A stretch of 64,000 nt of DNA from Streptomyces sp. NBC_00083 (GCF_026343295.1 NZ_JAPELY010000002.1:1178001-1242000); one strand, 5' to 3'. Positions 23,381-32,325 are shown, numbered from the stretch's first letter. A program made the numbers and translations. Notes: generated by a model from the sequence alone, not told the origin.

Positions 23381-23974
23381 ATGGAAGCTTTCACCACGCA
23401 CACCGGCCGGGCCGTCCCGCTGCGCCGCTCCAACGTCGACACCGACCAGATCATCCCGGCCCACTGGCTGAAGAAGGTCACCCGTGACGGCTTCGAGGAC
23501 GGGCTCTTCGAGGCCTGGCGCAAGGACTCCGAGTTCGTTCTGAACAAGCCCGAGCGCAAGGGAGCCACCGTTTTGGTGGCCGGCCCCGACTTCGGAACGG
23601 GCTCCTCGCGCGAGCACGCCGTGTGGGCGCTGCAGAACTACGGCTTCAAAGCCGTGATCTCCTCCCGCTTCGCCGACATCTTCCGTGGCAACTCGCTGAA
23701 GAACGGGCTGCTCACCGTCGTTCTCGACCAGAAGATCGTGGACGCGCTGTGGGAGCTGACCGAGAGCGACCCGACCGCTGAAATCACCGTTGACCTGCAG
23801 GATCGCCAAGTTCGCGCGGAAGGCGTCACCGCCGACTTCGAACTCGACGAGAACGCCCGCTGGCGGCTCCTGAACGGCCTGGACGACATCTCCATCACGC
23901 TCCAGAACGAGCCCCACATCGCGGCCTACGAAGCCCGCCGCCCCGCCCACAAGCCGAGCACGATCCAGGCCTGA
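23381..23974 (+). CDS. leuD: 3-isopropylmalate dehydratase small subunit
   Basis: A 197-aa swivel-domain subunit with the GPDFGTGSSREHA substrate-binding motif near residue 70. ATG at 23381 follows a GGAGG that lies over the leuC stop. It forms the active heterodimer with LeuC, and the operon ends in a strong hairpin. Confidence 0.97.
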   Translation: MEAFTTHTGRAVPLRRSNVDTDQIIPAHWLKKVTRDGFEDGLFEAWRKDSEFVLNKPERKGATVLVAGPDFGTGSSREHAVWALQNYGFKAVISSRFADIFRGNSLKNGLLTVVLDQKIVDALWELTESDPTAEITVDLQDRQVRAEGVTADFELDENARWRLLNGLDDISITLQNEPHIAAYEARRPAHKPSTIQA

Positions 23975-24003
23975 ACCGCCTATTGACCCCCCTTCGGCTG
24001 CAT

Positions 24004-24054
24004 CGCGCCCCCTGATTTCCGGACCGGTTTCCGGACAGGGGGCGCGTCGCGTTT
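24004..24054 (+). terminator. leuCD terminator
   Basis: Outer stem CGCGCCCCCTG/CAGGGGGCGCG (11 bp) with an inner CCGG/CCGG hairpin; GTTTTG follows. Confidence 0.8.
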
Positions 24055-24201
24055 TGGGTTACGGGGGTGACGTCAACTAGCCTTGCATGCAGGGCAGATG
24101 GCTGGATACTCGCTTGCGCGGCGGACGGATCGTACGGACGCCCAGAAGGTGGGGGATTCGCTCAGTTGCCCCCGCCGGAGGTGACAACTCGCCTCAGATG
24201 G

Positions 24202-24207
24202 CACAAT
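24202..24207 (+). promoter_or_regulatory. -10 box (CACAAT) of the 75-aa gene, leaderless pattern
   Basis: CACAAT is 6 nt before ATG 24214. TGACAA at 24182-24187 is a poorly spaced (14 nt) -35 candidate. Confidence 0.35.
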
Positions 24208-24213
24208 CGACGC

Positions 24214-24441
24214 ATGGAACGCGACAGCCAACTCGAGCTCTACGGGATGGTGGCGGACCAACTCAAAGAAGCGCACACAAGGGTGCGTGAACTGCAAGTC
24301 CCGGAGGGCGTACGGATGGCGCTGTCCCGGAAGCTGCTGGTCATAACAGCGGCTGCCAAACACGATCTCGCCGATGCGGCAAGACGTCTGGACCGGTTGA
24401 TGAAGGACCTCGACGAGGGCCGATTCCCCGAAGGCGACTGA
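24214..24441 (+). CDS. Small helical protein, unknown function
   Basis: A 75-aa protein with a high content of predicted amphipathic helix and alternating charged and Leu residues (QLKEAHTRVRELQV, ARRLDRLMKDLDEGRF). The shorter start at 24214 is preferred because an appropriate -10 box sits 6 nt upstream; the frame extends to 24067 without ribosome sites. There is no transmembrane segment. Its position between leuCD and hupS is one I associate with a conserved hypothetical gene in other Streptomyces. Function unknown. Confidence 0.7.
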   Translation: MERDSQLELYGMVADQLKEAHTRVRELQVPEGVRMALSRKLLVITAAAKHDLADAARRLDRLMKDLDEGRFPEGD

Positions 24442-24505
24442 GCCGTAAGGAACTCGGCAAGAGCCGACTTCGTTGCGGCACTAGGGTGATTAGCCCGTTT
24501 CGTGT

Positions 24506-24534
24506 TTGATTTGCGGTATATATCTGCCTAACGT
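24506..24534 (+). promoter_or_regulatory. hupS promoter
   Basis: TTGATT (24506-24511), a 17-nt spacer and TAACGT (24529-24534) give a good vegetative promoter, with start expected near 24541 and a leader of about 45 nt. The region is AT-rich. Confidence 0.6.
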
Positions 24535-24585
24535 GCGAAAAGGCCTGGACGCTTTCGCTCAGGCAATGTCTCCGAAGGGGAAGAC

Positions 24586-25245
24586 GTGAACAAGGCGCAG
24601 CTCGTAGAAGCGATTGCCGACAAGGTCGGCGGCCGTCAGCAGGCCGCTGACGCGGTGGACGCGGTTCTGGACGCGATCGTCCGTGCGGTCGTCGCCGGCG
24701 ACCGCGTCTCGGTCACCGGTTTCGGCTCGTTCGAGAAGGTCGACCGCCCGGCCCGTTACGCCCGCAACCCGCAGACGGGTGAGCGCGTCCGGGTCAAGAA
24801 GACCTCGGTTCCGCGCTTCCGCGCGGGTCAGGGCTTCAAGGACCTCGTCGCGGGCTCGAAGAAGCTCCCGAAGAACGACGTGGCCGTCAAGAAGGCCCCC
24901 AAGGGCAGCCTCTCGGGCGGTACTTCCACCCGCGCCACGGTCAAGAAGGCCGCGGCCAAGAAGGCCACGACCGCCAAGAAGGCCGTCGCCAAGAAGACCG
25001 CAGCGGTGAAGAAGACCGCCGCCGCGAAGACCACGGCGGCCAAGAAGACCACCGCGAAGAAGACCACCGCCAAGAAGGCGACGGCGACCGCCAAGAAGGC
25101 CACGCCGGCGAAGACCGCGACCGCCAAGAAGGCCACCGCGAAGAAGACCGCGCCGGCCAAGAAGACCGTCGCGAAGAAGGCGCCCGCGAAGAAGACCACG
25201 GCGCGCAAGACCACCGCCAAGAAGGCGACCGCTCGCAAGAAGTAG
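24586..25245 (+). CDS. hupS: HU-family nucleoid protein with Lys-rich tail
   Basis: A 219-aa DNA-binding protein starting at GTG 24586 after GGGGAAG. Residues 1-92 are a canonical HU domain (RNPQTGERVRV DNA-arm region). Residues about 100-219 are a histone H1-like tail made of AKK, TAKK and PAKK repeats. Two-domain HU proteins of this kind, HupS in Streptomyces, compact the nucleoid in spores. The tail is encoded by highly repetitive AAG-rich DNA that is prone to length variation. Confidence 0.95.
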   Translation: MNKAQLVEAIADKVGGRQQAADAVDAVLDAIVRAVVAGDRVSVTGFGSFEKVDRPARYARNPQTGERVRVKKTSVPRFRAGQGFKDLVAGSKKLPKNDVAVKKAPKGSLSGGTSTRATVKKAAAKKATTAKKAVAKKTAAVKKTAAAKTTAAKKTTAKKTTAKKATATAKKATPAKTATAKKATAKKTAPAKKTVAKKAPAKKTTARKTTAKKATARKK

Positions 25246-25270
25246 TCACCAGCGGCAAGGCTCAAGCGCC

Positions 25271-25301
25271 GGGCCGGGCTCCCCTCGGGGAGACCCGGCC
25301 C
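25271..25301. terminator. Bidirectional terminator after hupS
   Basis: GGGCCGGG...CCCGGCCC stem with an inner CCCC/GGGG stem, between convergent genes. Confidence 0.75.
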
Positions 25302-25344
25302 GCGGCCGTTTCCGGCCACGGCACCCGCGCGGCGGGAGGCCGGA

Positions 25345-25548
25345 TCAGAAGGTCTGCAGCGTCACCAGCGTGATCCGCAGCGCCTCGCCCGACCCCTCGG
25401 TCTCGATGCGGACCCGCTGACCGGGCCGGAGCAGCCGCAGACCGCCCGCGTCGAAGGCCGGGGCCTCGAAACCCACCGGGGTGCCGTCGTCGAGCAGCAC
25501 ACTGCCGCTGCGGGTCTCGGAGTCGTATGTGTACGCGGTCGCCTGCAT
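25345..25548 (-). CDS. Small cold-shock-like (OB-fold) protein
   Basis: A 67-aa protein. The pattern SGSVLLDDGTPVGFEAPAF, then LLRPGQRVRIETE and ITLVTLQTF, resembles a cold-shock-domain beta barrel, although the classical RNP1 aromatic residues are largely missing. It follows cofC by 9 bp on the same strand and is likely cotranscribed. Nucleic acid binding is possible but not shown by key residues. Confidence 0.65.
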   Translation of the reverse strand: MQATAYTYDSETRSGSVLLDDGTPVGFEAPAFDAGGLRLLRPGQRVRIETEGSGEALRITLVTLQTF

Positions 25549-25557
25549 ACCCGCAGC

Positions 25558-26286
25558 CTAGTGCCCGGGTACGACATCGAGGGCGCCGCGCAGGGCGCCG
25601 GTGGCGGGGCCCACCCCCAGCGCGAGCGCGGCGCGCAGGTCCGCGCCCGTATCGACGTCCCGGCGCACCGAATCCACGCCGGCGAGCACGATTTCGACGG
25701 CCCCCGACAGGGTGTGGGCGGCCCGGGACGGCCCGCCGAATAGCGGGTTCAAATCGGTGCCGGCGGCAGCGGAAAGGAAGGTCGTCCCGATGCCCGCCGC
25801 GTCCGGGAGAAAAGCGCGCGGAAATGCGGCCGCCGCGGCGAGCACCCGGCCCAGTTCGGCGGGGCGCAGCGCGGGCAGGTCCGCGTTCAGGGCGGCCACC
25901 GCGAGCGCCGCGCCATCGCCGCGCACCCGGCAGGCGCCGTGCGCGAGCGCCGCGTTGAGGCCGGCGCCGGGGGAGTCCGGCACGATGCGCGCGCCGAGCG
26001 CGGCCAGCTCCGCTCCGGCCAGCGGATCGTCCGTGACGACCGCCACATCGCGTACCGCCGGGCAGTCGAGCGCCGCCGCCACGGTGTCGAGCGCGAACGC
26101 CAGGGCGAGTCGCGGCCGTAGGGCGTCGCCGACGGCGGCCGCCAGCCTGCTCTTGGCCAGTGCCAAGGGCTTCAGCGGGACGACGAGGGACCAGCGGGCA
26201 GGTGTCGCGGTATTCGTGGCGTCCCCTCCGTCCGAGCCCCGCCCCGGCCCGGCCGAGCGGCGGCGGCCCTCATTGTCACCCGCCAT
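25558..26286 (-). CDS. cofC: 2-phospho-L-lactate / phosphoenolpyruvate guanylyltransferase
   Basis: A 242-aa nucleotidyltransferase of the CofC/FbiD family, which joins GMP to phospholactate or PEP in coenzyme F420 synthesis. The N-terminal VPLKPLALAKSRL contains the conserved KPL..AKSRL motif; ALNADLPAL is the metal-site region; and TDLNPLFG is conserved downstream. ATG at 26286 is chosen; a much longer frame upstream overlaps the divergent acyltransferase gene and has no support. An Ala/Gly-rich N-terminal extension of about 35 residues precedes the domain. Confidence 0.87.
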   Translation of the reverse strand: MAGDNEGRRRSAGPGRGSDGGDATNTATPARWSLVVPLKPLALAKSRLAAAVGDALRPRLALAFALDTVAAALDCPAVRDVAVVTDDPLAGAELAALGARIVPDSPGAGLNAALAHGACRVRGDGAALAVAALNADLPALRPAELGRVLAAAAAFPRAFLPDAAGIGTTFLSAAAGTDLNPLFGGPSRAAHTLSGAVEIVLAGVDSVRRDVDTGADLRAALALGVGPATGALRGALDVVPGH

Positions 26287-26428
26287 GAGGGCCGCTGTCC
26301 GGGCCGGGGCGTACGGTGTTCTCGACAGGCCAGGGGCCTGGGGCGACACTTGCCCCCAGCAGCCGCCCTGGTCCGTTCCCCCGGGTCGTACAGAGGCCTG
26401 GCCGGGGTCCACAGAGGAAGGTGTCCGA

Positions 26429-27181
26429 GTGTCCCGCCGCAGAATCGGCTTCTGGTACCGCCTGGCGGCGGTCATCGCAAAACCGCCGCTGGTCGTTCTG
26501 TTCAAGCGGGACTGGCGGGGAATGGAGAACATTCCTTCCGACGGCGGATTCATCACCGCCATCAATCACAACTCGTATCTGGACATGTTCTCGTACGGGC
26601 ATTTCCAATACAACACGGGGCGTGTGCCCCGATTCCTCGCCAAGGCGGCGCTTTTCAAGGCCCCCGGCGTCGGGATCCTGCTGCGCGGCACGGGCCAGAT
26701 TCCCGTCTACCGCGAGTCCACCACCGCCGTCGGCGCCTTCCGCGCCGCTGTGAACGCCGTGGAGCGCGGTGAATGCGTGGCCTTCTACCCCGAAGGCACC
26801 CTCACCCGCGACCCGGGCCAATGGCCGATGACCGCCAAGACCGGGGTCGCGCGGGCCGCCCTGATGACCCGGGCGCCCGTCATCCCGATCGCCCAGTGGG
26901 GCGCCAACTTGGCGATGCCGCCGTACGCCAAGGAGAAGAAGGTCCGCTTCTTCCCGCGCAAGACCCTCCAGGTCAAGGCCGGTCCGCCGGTCGACCTCGA
27001 CCGGTTCTACGACAAGGAGCCGACGCCCGAGGTGCTCAAGGAGGTCACCGAGACCATCATGGCCTCGATCACCTCGATCCTGGAGGAACTGCGGGGCGAG
27101 AAGGCCCCCGCCAAGCCGTACGATCTGCGCGAAGTCCGCGCGCAGCAGCGCCGCGAGGCCGCCCGGGAGGACACCAAGTGA
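26429..27181 (+). CDS. plsC: 1-acyl-sn-glycerol-3-phosphate acyltransferase family protein
   Basis: A 250-aa membrane-associated acyltransferase. GTG at 26429 lies 7 nt after AGAGGAAGG. The catalytic NHNSYLD (H-x4-D) is near residue 49 and the FYPEGT motif near residue 118. It acylates lysophosphatidate or a similar glycerol phosphate acceptor. The last coding bases overlap the gpsA start (GTGA). GpsA makes glycerol-3-phosphate, so the pairing supports phospholipid synthesis. An exact PlsC assignment among paralogues is not certain. Confidence 0.88.
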   Translation: MSRRRIGFWYRLAAVIAKPPLVVLFKRDWRGMENIPSDGGFITAINHNSYLDMFSYGHFQYNTGRVPRFLAKAALFKAPGVGILLRGTGQIPVYRESTTAVGAFRAAVNAVERGECVAFYPEGTLTRDPGQWPMTAKTGVARAALMTRAPVIPIAQWGANLAMPPYAKEKKVRFFPRKTLQVKAGPPVDLDRFYDKEPTPEVLKEVTETIMASITSILEELRGEKAPAKPYDLREVRAQQRREAAREDTK

Positions 27182-28191
27182 CGCACGGCACCACCAAGGC
27201 AGCGGTGTTCGGGACGGGTTCGTGGGGCACGGCGTTCGCCATGGTCCTCGCCGACGCGGGGTGCGACGTCACCCTGTGGGCCCGCCGCCCCGAACTCGTC
27301 GAAGCGGTCAACTCCACGCGCACCAACCCGGACTACCTGCCCGGCATCGAGCTGCCCGCCTCCGTGCGGGCCACCACCGACCCCGCCGAGGCCGCGGCCG
27401 GCGCCGACTTCACGGTTCTCGCCGTCCCCTCGCAGACGCTGCGCGACAACCTCGCCGAGTGGGCGCCCCTGCTGGCTCCCGGCACCGTCCTCGTCTCCCT
27501 GATGAAGGGCGTCGAACTCGGCACCGCCAAGCGGATGAGTGAGGTCGTCGCCGAGGTCGCCAAGGTCTCCGAGGACCGCGTCGCCGTGGTCACCGGGCCC
27601 AACCTGGCCAAGGAGATCGCCAAGCGGATGCCCGCCGCGGCCGTCGTCGCCTGCCGGGACGAGGCCGTCGCCCAGCGCCTCCAGGCCGCCTGCCACACCC
27701 CGTACTTCCGCCCGTACACCAACACCGACGTCGTCGGCTGCGAACTGGGCGGCGCCGTCAAGAACGTCATCGGGCTCGCCGTCGGCATCGCCGACGGCAT
27801 GGGGCTCGGCGACAACGCCAAGGGCTCGCTCATCACCCGAGGCCTCGCCGAGACCACCCGGCTCGGCCTCGCCATGGGCGCCGACCCGCTCACCTTCTCC
27901 GGGCTCGCGGGCCTCGGCGACCTGGTGGCCACCTGCTCCTCGCCGCTCTCGCGCAACCACACCTTCGGCACCAACCTGGGCAGGGGCATGACCCTGCAGG
28001 AGACCATCGCGGTCACCAAGCAGACCGCCGAGGGCGTCAAGTCCTGCGAATCCGTGCTGGATCTGGCCCGCCGCCACGGCGTCGACATGCCCATCACGGA
28101 GACCGTCGTCGGCATCGTCCACGAGGGCAAGCCGCCGGTCGTCGCCCTCAAGGAGCTGATGTCGCGCAGCGCCAAGGCCGAACGACGCTGA
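27178..28191 (+). CDS. gpsA: NAD(P)H-dependent glycerol-3-phosphate dehydrogenase
   Basis: A 337-aa dehydrogenase making sn-glycerol-3-phosphate from dihydroxyacetone phosphate. The N-terminal Rossmann motif is GTGSWGTA. GPNLAKEI, the catalytic Lys region GGAVKNVIGLAVG, and SRNHTFG are conserved. The GTG start overlaps the upstream TGA by 4 nt, giving translational coupling with the acyltransferase. The C-terminus ends with a short basic stretch. Confidence 0.96.
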   Translation: MTHGTTKAAVFGTGSWGTAFAMVLADAGCDVTLWARRPELVEAVNSTRTNPDYLPGIELPASVRATTDPAEAAAGADFTVLAVPSQTLRDNLAEWAPLLAPGTVLVSLMKGVELGTAKRMSEVVAEVAKVSEDRVAVVTGPNLAKEIAKRMPAAAVVACRDEAVAQRLQAACHTPYFRPYTNTDVVGCELGGAVKNVIGLAVGIADGMGLGDNAKGSLITRGLAETTRLGLAMGADPLTFSGLAGLGDLVATCSSPLSRNHTFGTNLGRGMTLQETIAVTKQTAEGVKSCESVLDLARRHGVDMPITETVVGIVHEGKPPVVALKELMSRSAKAERR

Positions 28192-28248
28192 CGTGCCGGG
28201 CCCCGTGGCAGTGGCCGCGGGGCTCCGAACGGGTACCCTCAACGCGAT

Positions 28249-29406
28249 ATGAGCAGCGAGAACCTCCCCCAGAACCCTGAGAAGCAGCTCCGCAAGCCGC
28301 GGGTGGCCGTGGTGTTCGGCGGCCGCAGTTCGGAACACGGCATCTCGGTCGTGACCGCAGGCGCCGTGCTGCGCTCCATCGACCGTACGAAGTACGACGT
28401 GCTGCCCATCGGCATCACGACGGACGGCCGCTGGGCGCTCACCGCCGACGAGCCGGAGCGGATGGCGATCAGCGACCGGCGCACCCCCAGCGTCGACGAG
28501 CTCGCCGAGTCCGCCGAGGGCGGCGTGGTCCTGCCCGTGGATCCGGGCAGCCGCGAAGTCGTCTACACCGAGCCCGGCATGGTGCCCAAGGCGCTGGGCG
28601 AGGTCGACGTCGTCTTCCCGGTGCTGCACGGCCCGTACGGTGAGGACGGCACCCTCCAGGGCCTCCTGGAGCTCTCCGGCATCCCCTACGTCGGCGCGGG
28701 CGTCCTCGCCTCCGCCGTCGGCCAGGACAAGGAGTACATGAAGCGCGTCTTCACCTCCTTCGGGCTGCCCGTCGGCCCCTACCTGGTGGTGCGTCCGCGC
28801 GAGTGGGAGCAGGACGAGAAGGGCGCCCGCCAGCGCATCGCCGACTTCGCCGGCGAGCACGGCTGGCCGCTGTTCATCAAGCCGTCCCGGGCCGGTTCCT
28901 CGTTCGGCATCACCAAGGTCGACTCCTTCGAGGGCCTGGACGAGGCCATCGCGGAGGCCCGCCGCCACGACCCCAAGTTCCTCGTCGAGTCGCTGCTGCG
29001 CGGCCGCGAGATCGAGTGCGGCGTCCTGGAGTTGGAGGACGGGCCGCGTGCGAGCGTGCCCGCCGAGATCCCGCCGGTCACCGCCCACGAGTTCTACGAC
29101 TTCGAGGCCAAGTACATCGACTCGGCGGCCGGCATCGTGCCCGCGCCGATCGGCGACGAGGCCACCGCCGAGGTGCAGCGCCTGGCCGTCGAGGCGTTCG
29201 AGGCCGCGTCCTGCGAGGGCCTGGTCCGGGCGGACTTCTTCCTCCAGGACAACGGCGAGTTCGTCATCAACGAGATCAACACGATGCCGGGCTTCACGCC
29301 GATCTCGATGTACCCGCGGATGTGGCAGGAGAGCGGCGTCGCCTACGCGGAGCTGGTCGACAAGCTCCTCGAAGCGGCCCTGCGCCGCCCGACCGGGCTC
29401 CGCTGA
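28249..29406 (+). CDS. ddlA: D-alanine-D-alanine ligase
   Basis: A 385-aa ATP-grasp ligase for peptidoglycan precursor synthesis. Motifs seen: VFGGRSSEHGIS (N-terminal), HGPYGEDG, KPSRAGSSFGI, EFYDFEAKY and EINTMPGFTPISMYP. The Tyr of EAKY marks a D-Ala-D-Ala rather than a D-Ala-D-Lac ligase. A TACCCT box 9 nt before the ATG suggests a very short leader. It follows gpsA in the same direction, 57 bp later. Confidence 0.96.
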   Translation: MSSENLPQNPEKQLRKPRVAVVFGGRSSEHGISVVTAGAVLRSIDRTKYDVLPIGITTDGRWALTADEPERMAISDRRTPSVDELAESAEGGVVLPVDPGSREVVYTEPGMVPKALGEVDVVFPVLHGPYGEDGTLQGLLELSGIPYVGAGVLASAVGQDKEYMKRVFTSFGLPVGPYLVVRPREWEQDEKGARQRIADFAGEHGWPLFIKPSRAGSSFGITKVDSFEGLDEAIAEARRHDPKFLVESLLRGREIECGVLELEDGPRASVPAEIPPVTAHEFYDFEAKYIDSAAGIVPAPIGDEATAEVQRLAVEAFEAASCEGLVRADFFLQDNGEFVINEINTMPGFTPISMYPRMWQESGVAYAELVDKLLEAALRRPTGLR

Positions 29407-29444
29407 CGCCGCTGGGCGTGGGTTAGGGCACGCCCAGGGTCTTT

Positions 29445-29927
29445 CTATGGCACGTCGAGGGTCTTGGGGAGCGCCTTGGCGACGGGGGCGCCGAACGGCT
29501 GGAGCACCGAGGCGTCGTGCTCGTACCGCGTCCCCGTCAGCAGCTCGACGTAGGGCTCCCGGTACTGGGTGATGAAGCGCGGCCCCTCGGCACGGGCCTG
29601 CACCGTCCACGTGACGCCCTCCACCTCGACCCCGGGATACTTCGGATCCGCCACCTCGTCGGGCCGCGGGACCCCGCAGCGCAGTACGATCGCGGCGTCC
29701 CCGTCCCCCCAGCGGGCCGTCAGCGGCGAGTCCGGGGTGGGGTCGTGCCGCTTCTGCCCGGCCACGGTGTCGGGCAGGAGCTTGTCCAGAGCCGCGCAGG
29801 CGGCCGCCTCCTTCGCCGACGGCGAAGGAACCGTCACCTCCGCGGTGGCGTCGGACGAAGAACAGCCCGCGGCCGCCAGGAGGGCGACCGCGGGCAGGAT
29901 GAGGAGCGGCCGGCGAGAGAAAGTCAC
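29445..29927 (-). CDS. DUF3515 lipoprotein
   Basis: A 160-aa exported lipoprotein: basic N-terminus, hydrophobic core, and lipobox LLAAAGC with Cys near residue 22. The rest is a DUF3515 domain with two Cys (near residues 43 and 83) that could pair. It follows the RAM-domain gene by 20 bp on the same strand and is convergent with ddl. Function unknown. Confidence 0.85.
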   Translation of the reverse strand: MTFSRRPLLILPAVALLAAAGCSSSDATAEVTVPSPSAKEAAACAALDKLLPDTVAGQKRHDPTPDSPLTARWGDGDAAIVLRCGVPRPDEVADPKYPGVEVEGVTWTVQARAEGPRFITQYREPYVELLTGTRYEHDASVLQPFGAPVAKALPKTLDVP

Positions 29928-29947
29928 CGGCCCAGGGTAAGCGGGGG

Positions 29948-30181
29948 CTACAGATGGACGACCGGGCAGGTCAGCGTTCTGGTGATGCCGTCCACCTGCT
30001 GGACTTTGGCGACCACCATGCGGCCGAGTTCGTCGACGGTCTCGGCCTGGGCCCGCACGATCACGTCGTACGGCCCGGTGACGTCTTCGGCCTGGATCAC
30101 TCCCGCGAGGTCTGCGATGGCCTCGGCGACGGTCGACGCCTTGCCCACTTCGGTCTGAATGAGGATGTACGCCTGTACCAC
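29948..30181 (-). CDS. Lrp/AsnC ligand-binding (RAM) domain protein
   Basis: A 77-aa stand-alone RAM domain without the usual N-terminal HTH. GTG at 30181 follows GGAGGTTCC, which fixes the start; the longer open frame overlaps the thiL promoter region. The motif VTGPYDVIV is the effector-binding Gly loop. Such proteins bind amino acids and can assemble with full-length Lrp regulators. It lies directly upstream of the DUF3515 gene. Confidence 0.9.
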   Translation of the reverse strand: MVQAYILIQTEVGKASTVAEAIADLAGVIQAEDVTGPYDVIVRAQAETVDELGRMVVAKVQQVDGITRTLTCPVVHL

Positions 30182-30405
30182 GGAACCTCCAGGGCGGCCA
30201 CGAGGATCATGTGGGGGAGAGAAAGAGACGCCACGGTACCGCGTCGCCCCGCGCGACGGGGAGACCCGCGCGACCGGCCGCTCGCGCCTGGGGGCGAGAG
30301 CCGCCATGAAGTTGACGTATGTGTTGACGGTACCCACGCCCGAGGCCGCTCGCGACCGCAAGCGCACGGGGGCAGATGGAGTACGACGATGAGAGGTGGG
30401 ACACG

Positions 30406-31371
30406 GTGAAAGGCACTGTGGGCGAGTTGGGGGAGTTCGGGCTCATCAGGGAGCTGACCTCCCGGCTCACCTCCACCCCCGCGGTCAGGCTGGGGCCCGG
30501 CGACGACGCCGCGGTCGTGACCGCGCCCGACCGCAGGGTGGTCGCCAGCACGGACGTCCTGCTCGAAGGACGCCACTTCCGGCGCGACTGGTCGACGGCG
30601 TACGACGTCGGACGCAAGGCCGCCGCACAGAACTTGGCCGACATCGCCGCCATGGGCGCGGTGCCGACGGCCGTGCTGCTCGGCCTCGTCGTGCCGGCCG
30701 AACTCCCGGTCACCTGGCCCACCGAGCTGATGGACGGCATCCGCGACGAGTGCCAGGTCGCGGGGGCGGCCGTCGTCGGCGGTGACGTCGTGCGCGGCGA
30801 CACCATCACCGTCGCCATCACCGCGCTCGGCGACCTGCGCAACCACGAGCCGGTGACCCGGTCCGGCGCCCAGCCCGGCGACGTCGTCGCCGTGACGGGC
30901 TGGCTCGGCTGGTCGGCGGCGGGCTACGCGGTCCTCTCGCGCGGCTTCCGCTCGCCGCGGGCCTTCGTCGAGGCACACCGGCGCCCCGAGCCCCCGTACC
31001 ACGCGGGCCCCGCGGCGGCCGGTCTTGGCGCCACCGCCATGACCGACGTCAGCGACGGGCTCGTCGCCGACCTCGGCCACATCGCCGAGTCCAGCAAGGT
31101 CCGCATCGACCTGCGCTCCGGGCTCATCGACATCCCGACGCAGATGAGCGACATCGGCCAGGCCGTCGGCGTGGACCCGCTGCAGTGGGTGCTCACCGGT
31201 GGCGAGGACCACGCGATCGTGGCGACGTTCCCGCCGGACGTGAAGCTGCCCGCCCGCTGGAAGGTGATCGGCGAGGTCCTCAACCCCTCCGCGCTGCCCA
31301 CCGTCACCGTGGACGGCGCGCCCTGGACCAGCAAGGGCGGCTGGGACCACTTCGGGGACGATCCCGAGTGA
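30406..31371 (+). CDS. thiL: Thiamine-monophosphate kinase
   Basis: A 321-aa PurM/AIR synthase-fold kinase making thiamine diphosphate. GPGDDAAV near residue 30, the STDVLLEGRHFR loop, AQNLADIAAMGA, and the C-terminal TDVSDGL and GGEDHAIV motifs are all present. GTG at 30406 follows GAGAGGTGGG; an ATG at 30376 in frame is less likely. Two TTGACG boxes at 30312 and 30324 lie upstream. The stop overlaps thiD. Confidence 0.94.
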   Translation: MKGTVGELGEFGLIRELTSRLTSTPAVRLGPGDDAAVVTAPDRRVVASTDVLLEGRHFRRDWSTAYDVGRKAAAQNLADIAAMGAVPTAVLLGLVVPAELPVTWPTELMDGIRDECQVAGAAVVGGDVVRGDTITVAITALGDLRNHEPVTRSGAQPGDVVAVTGWLGWSAAGYAVLSRGFRSPRAFVEAHRRPEPPYHAGPAAAGLGATAMTDVSDGLVADLGHIAESSKVRIDLRSGLIDIPTQMSDIGQAVGVDPLQWVLTGGEDHAIVATFPPDVKLPARWKVIGEVLNPSALPTVTVDGAPWTSKGGWDHFGDDPE

Positions 31372-32153
31372 TCCCCCCGCGCGTGCTGACCGTCGCCGGA
31401 TCCGACTCCGGCGGCGGCGCGGGCATCCAGGCCGACCTCAAGACGATGCTCGCGCTCGGGGTGCACGGCATGAGCGTGATCACCGCCGTCACCGCGCAGA
31501 ACTCGCTCGGCGTCCAGGGCGTCTGGGAGCTCCCGGTGGACGCGGTGCGGGCGCAGTACCGGGCCGTCGTCGACGACATCGGCGTCCAGGCGGTGAAGAC
31601 CGGCATGCTGTCGTCGGCCGCCCTCGTCGAGGCCGTGGCCGATCTGCTCGCCGCCACCGACGCCCCGGTCGTCGTGGACCCGGTCGGCGTCTCCAAGCAC
31701 GGCGACCCGCTGCTCGCCGCCGAGGCCCTCGACTGCGTACGCACCCGGCTGCTGCCGACCGCGACCGTCGCCACGCCCAACCTCGACGAAGTGACGCAGC
31801 TCACCGGCGTCCTGGTCGAGGACGAGGACGGAATGCGCCGCGCGGCGGAGGCGATCCTGGGGTTCGGGCCGCGCTGGGCGCTCATCAAGGGCGGCCACTA
31901 CCCCGGAGACGCGCTCGACCTCCTGACCGACGGCCAGGAGGAGCACTGGCTGCGCGCCCCGCGCCTGGACAACCGGCACACCCACGGCACGGGCTGCACG
32001 CTCGGCTCCGCCATCGCCTCCCACCTGGCCAAGGGGCTCGCGGTCCCGGACGCGGTCCGGGCGGCCAAGGAGTACGTGACCGGAGCCATCGGCGCGGGGT
32101 ACGCGCTGGGCGCCGGCATCGGACCCGTCGACCACGGCTGGCGCTTCCGCTAG
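31368..32153 (+). CDS. thiD: Hydroxymethylpyrimidine (phosphate) kinase
   Basis: A 261-aa ribokinase-fold kinase of thiamine pyrimidine synthesis. VAGSDSGGGAGIQADLKT is at the N-terminus, VVDPVGVSKHG in the middle, and THGTGCTLGSAIA carries the catalytic Asp/Gly anion hole near residue 210. The GTG start overlaps the thiL stop (GTGA), so the two thiamine kinases are translationally coupled. Confidence 0.95.
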   Translation: MIPPRVLTVAGSDSGGGAGIQADLKTMLALGVHGMSVITAVTAQNSLGVQGVWELPVDAVRAQYRAVVDDIGVQAVKTGMLSSAALVEAVADLLAATDAPVVVDPVGVSKHGDPLLAAEALDCVRTRLLPTATVATPNLDEVTQLTGVLVEDEDGMRRAAEAILGFGPRWALIKGGHYPGDALDLLTDGQEEHWLRAPRLDNRHTHGTGCTLGSAIASHLAKGLAVPDAVRAAKEYVTGAIGAGYALGAGIGPVDHGWRFR

Positions 32154-32254
32154 GCGCGGGCGCCGGCGGGGGAGGCGTCGACGGGGGCCGGACCTGCGCG
32201 TTCGGCCCCCGGTAGCGGCTCGCGCACGGATCGTGCACGGCTGCGGGCACGGCA

Positions 32255-32286
32255 AAAAGCCGGTCCACCGAGGTGGACCGGCTTTT
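32255..32286. terminator. Bidirectional terminator thiD/rpmB
   Basis: Perfect 15-bp stem flanked by AAAA and TTTT (AAAAGCCGGTCCACC and its complement) with a 2-nt centre. It serves the convergent thiD and rpmB. Confidence 0.92.
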
Positions 32287-32325
32287 CAAGGCAACCGCAG
32301 GGCTGCGCTACGACAGACGTCGCAA

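Noticed and set aside
24886..25245. CRISPR-like or satellite repeat
   Set aside because: The periodic DNA is the coding sequence of the Lys-rich HupS tail.
26287..26565. Longer cofC start up to 26565
   Set aside because: The extra region overlaps the divergent acyltransferase gene, has no ribosome site, and adds non-conserved sequence.
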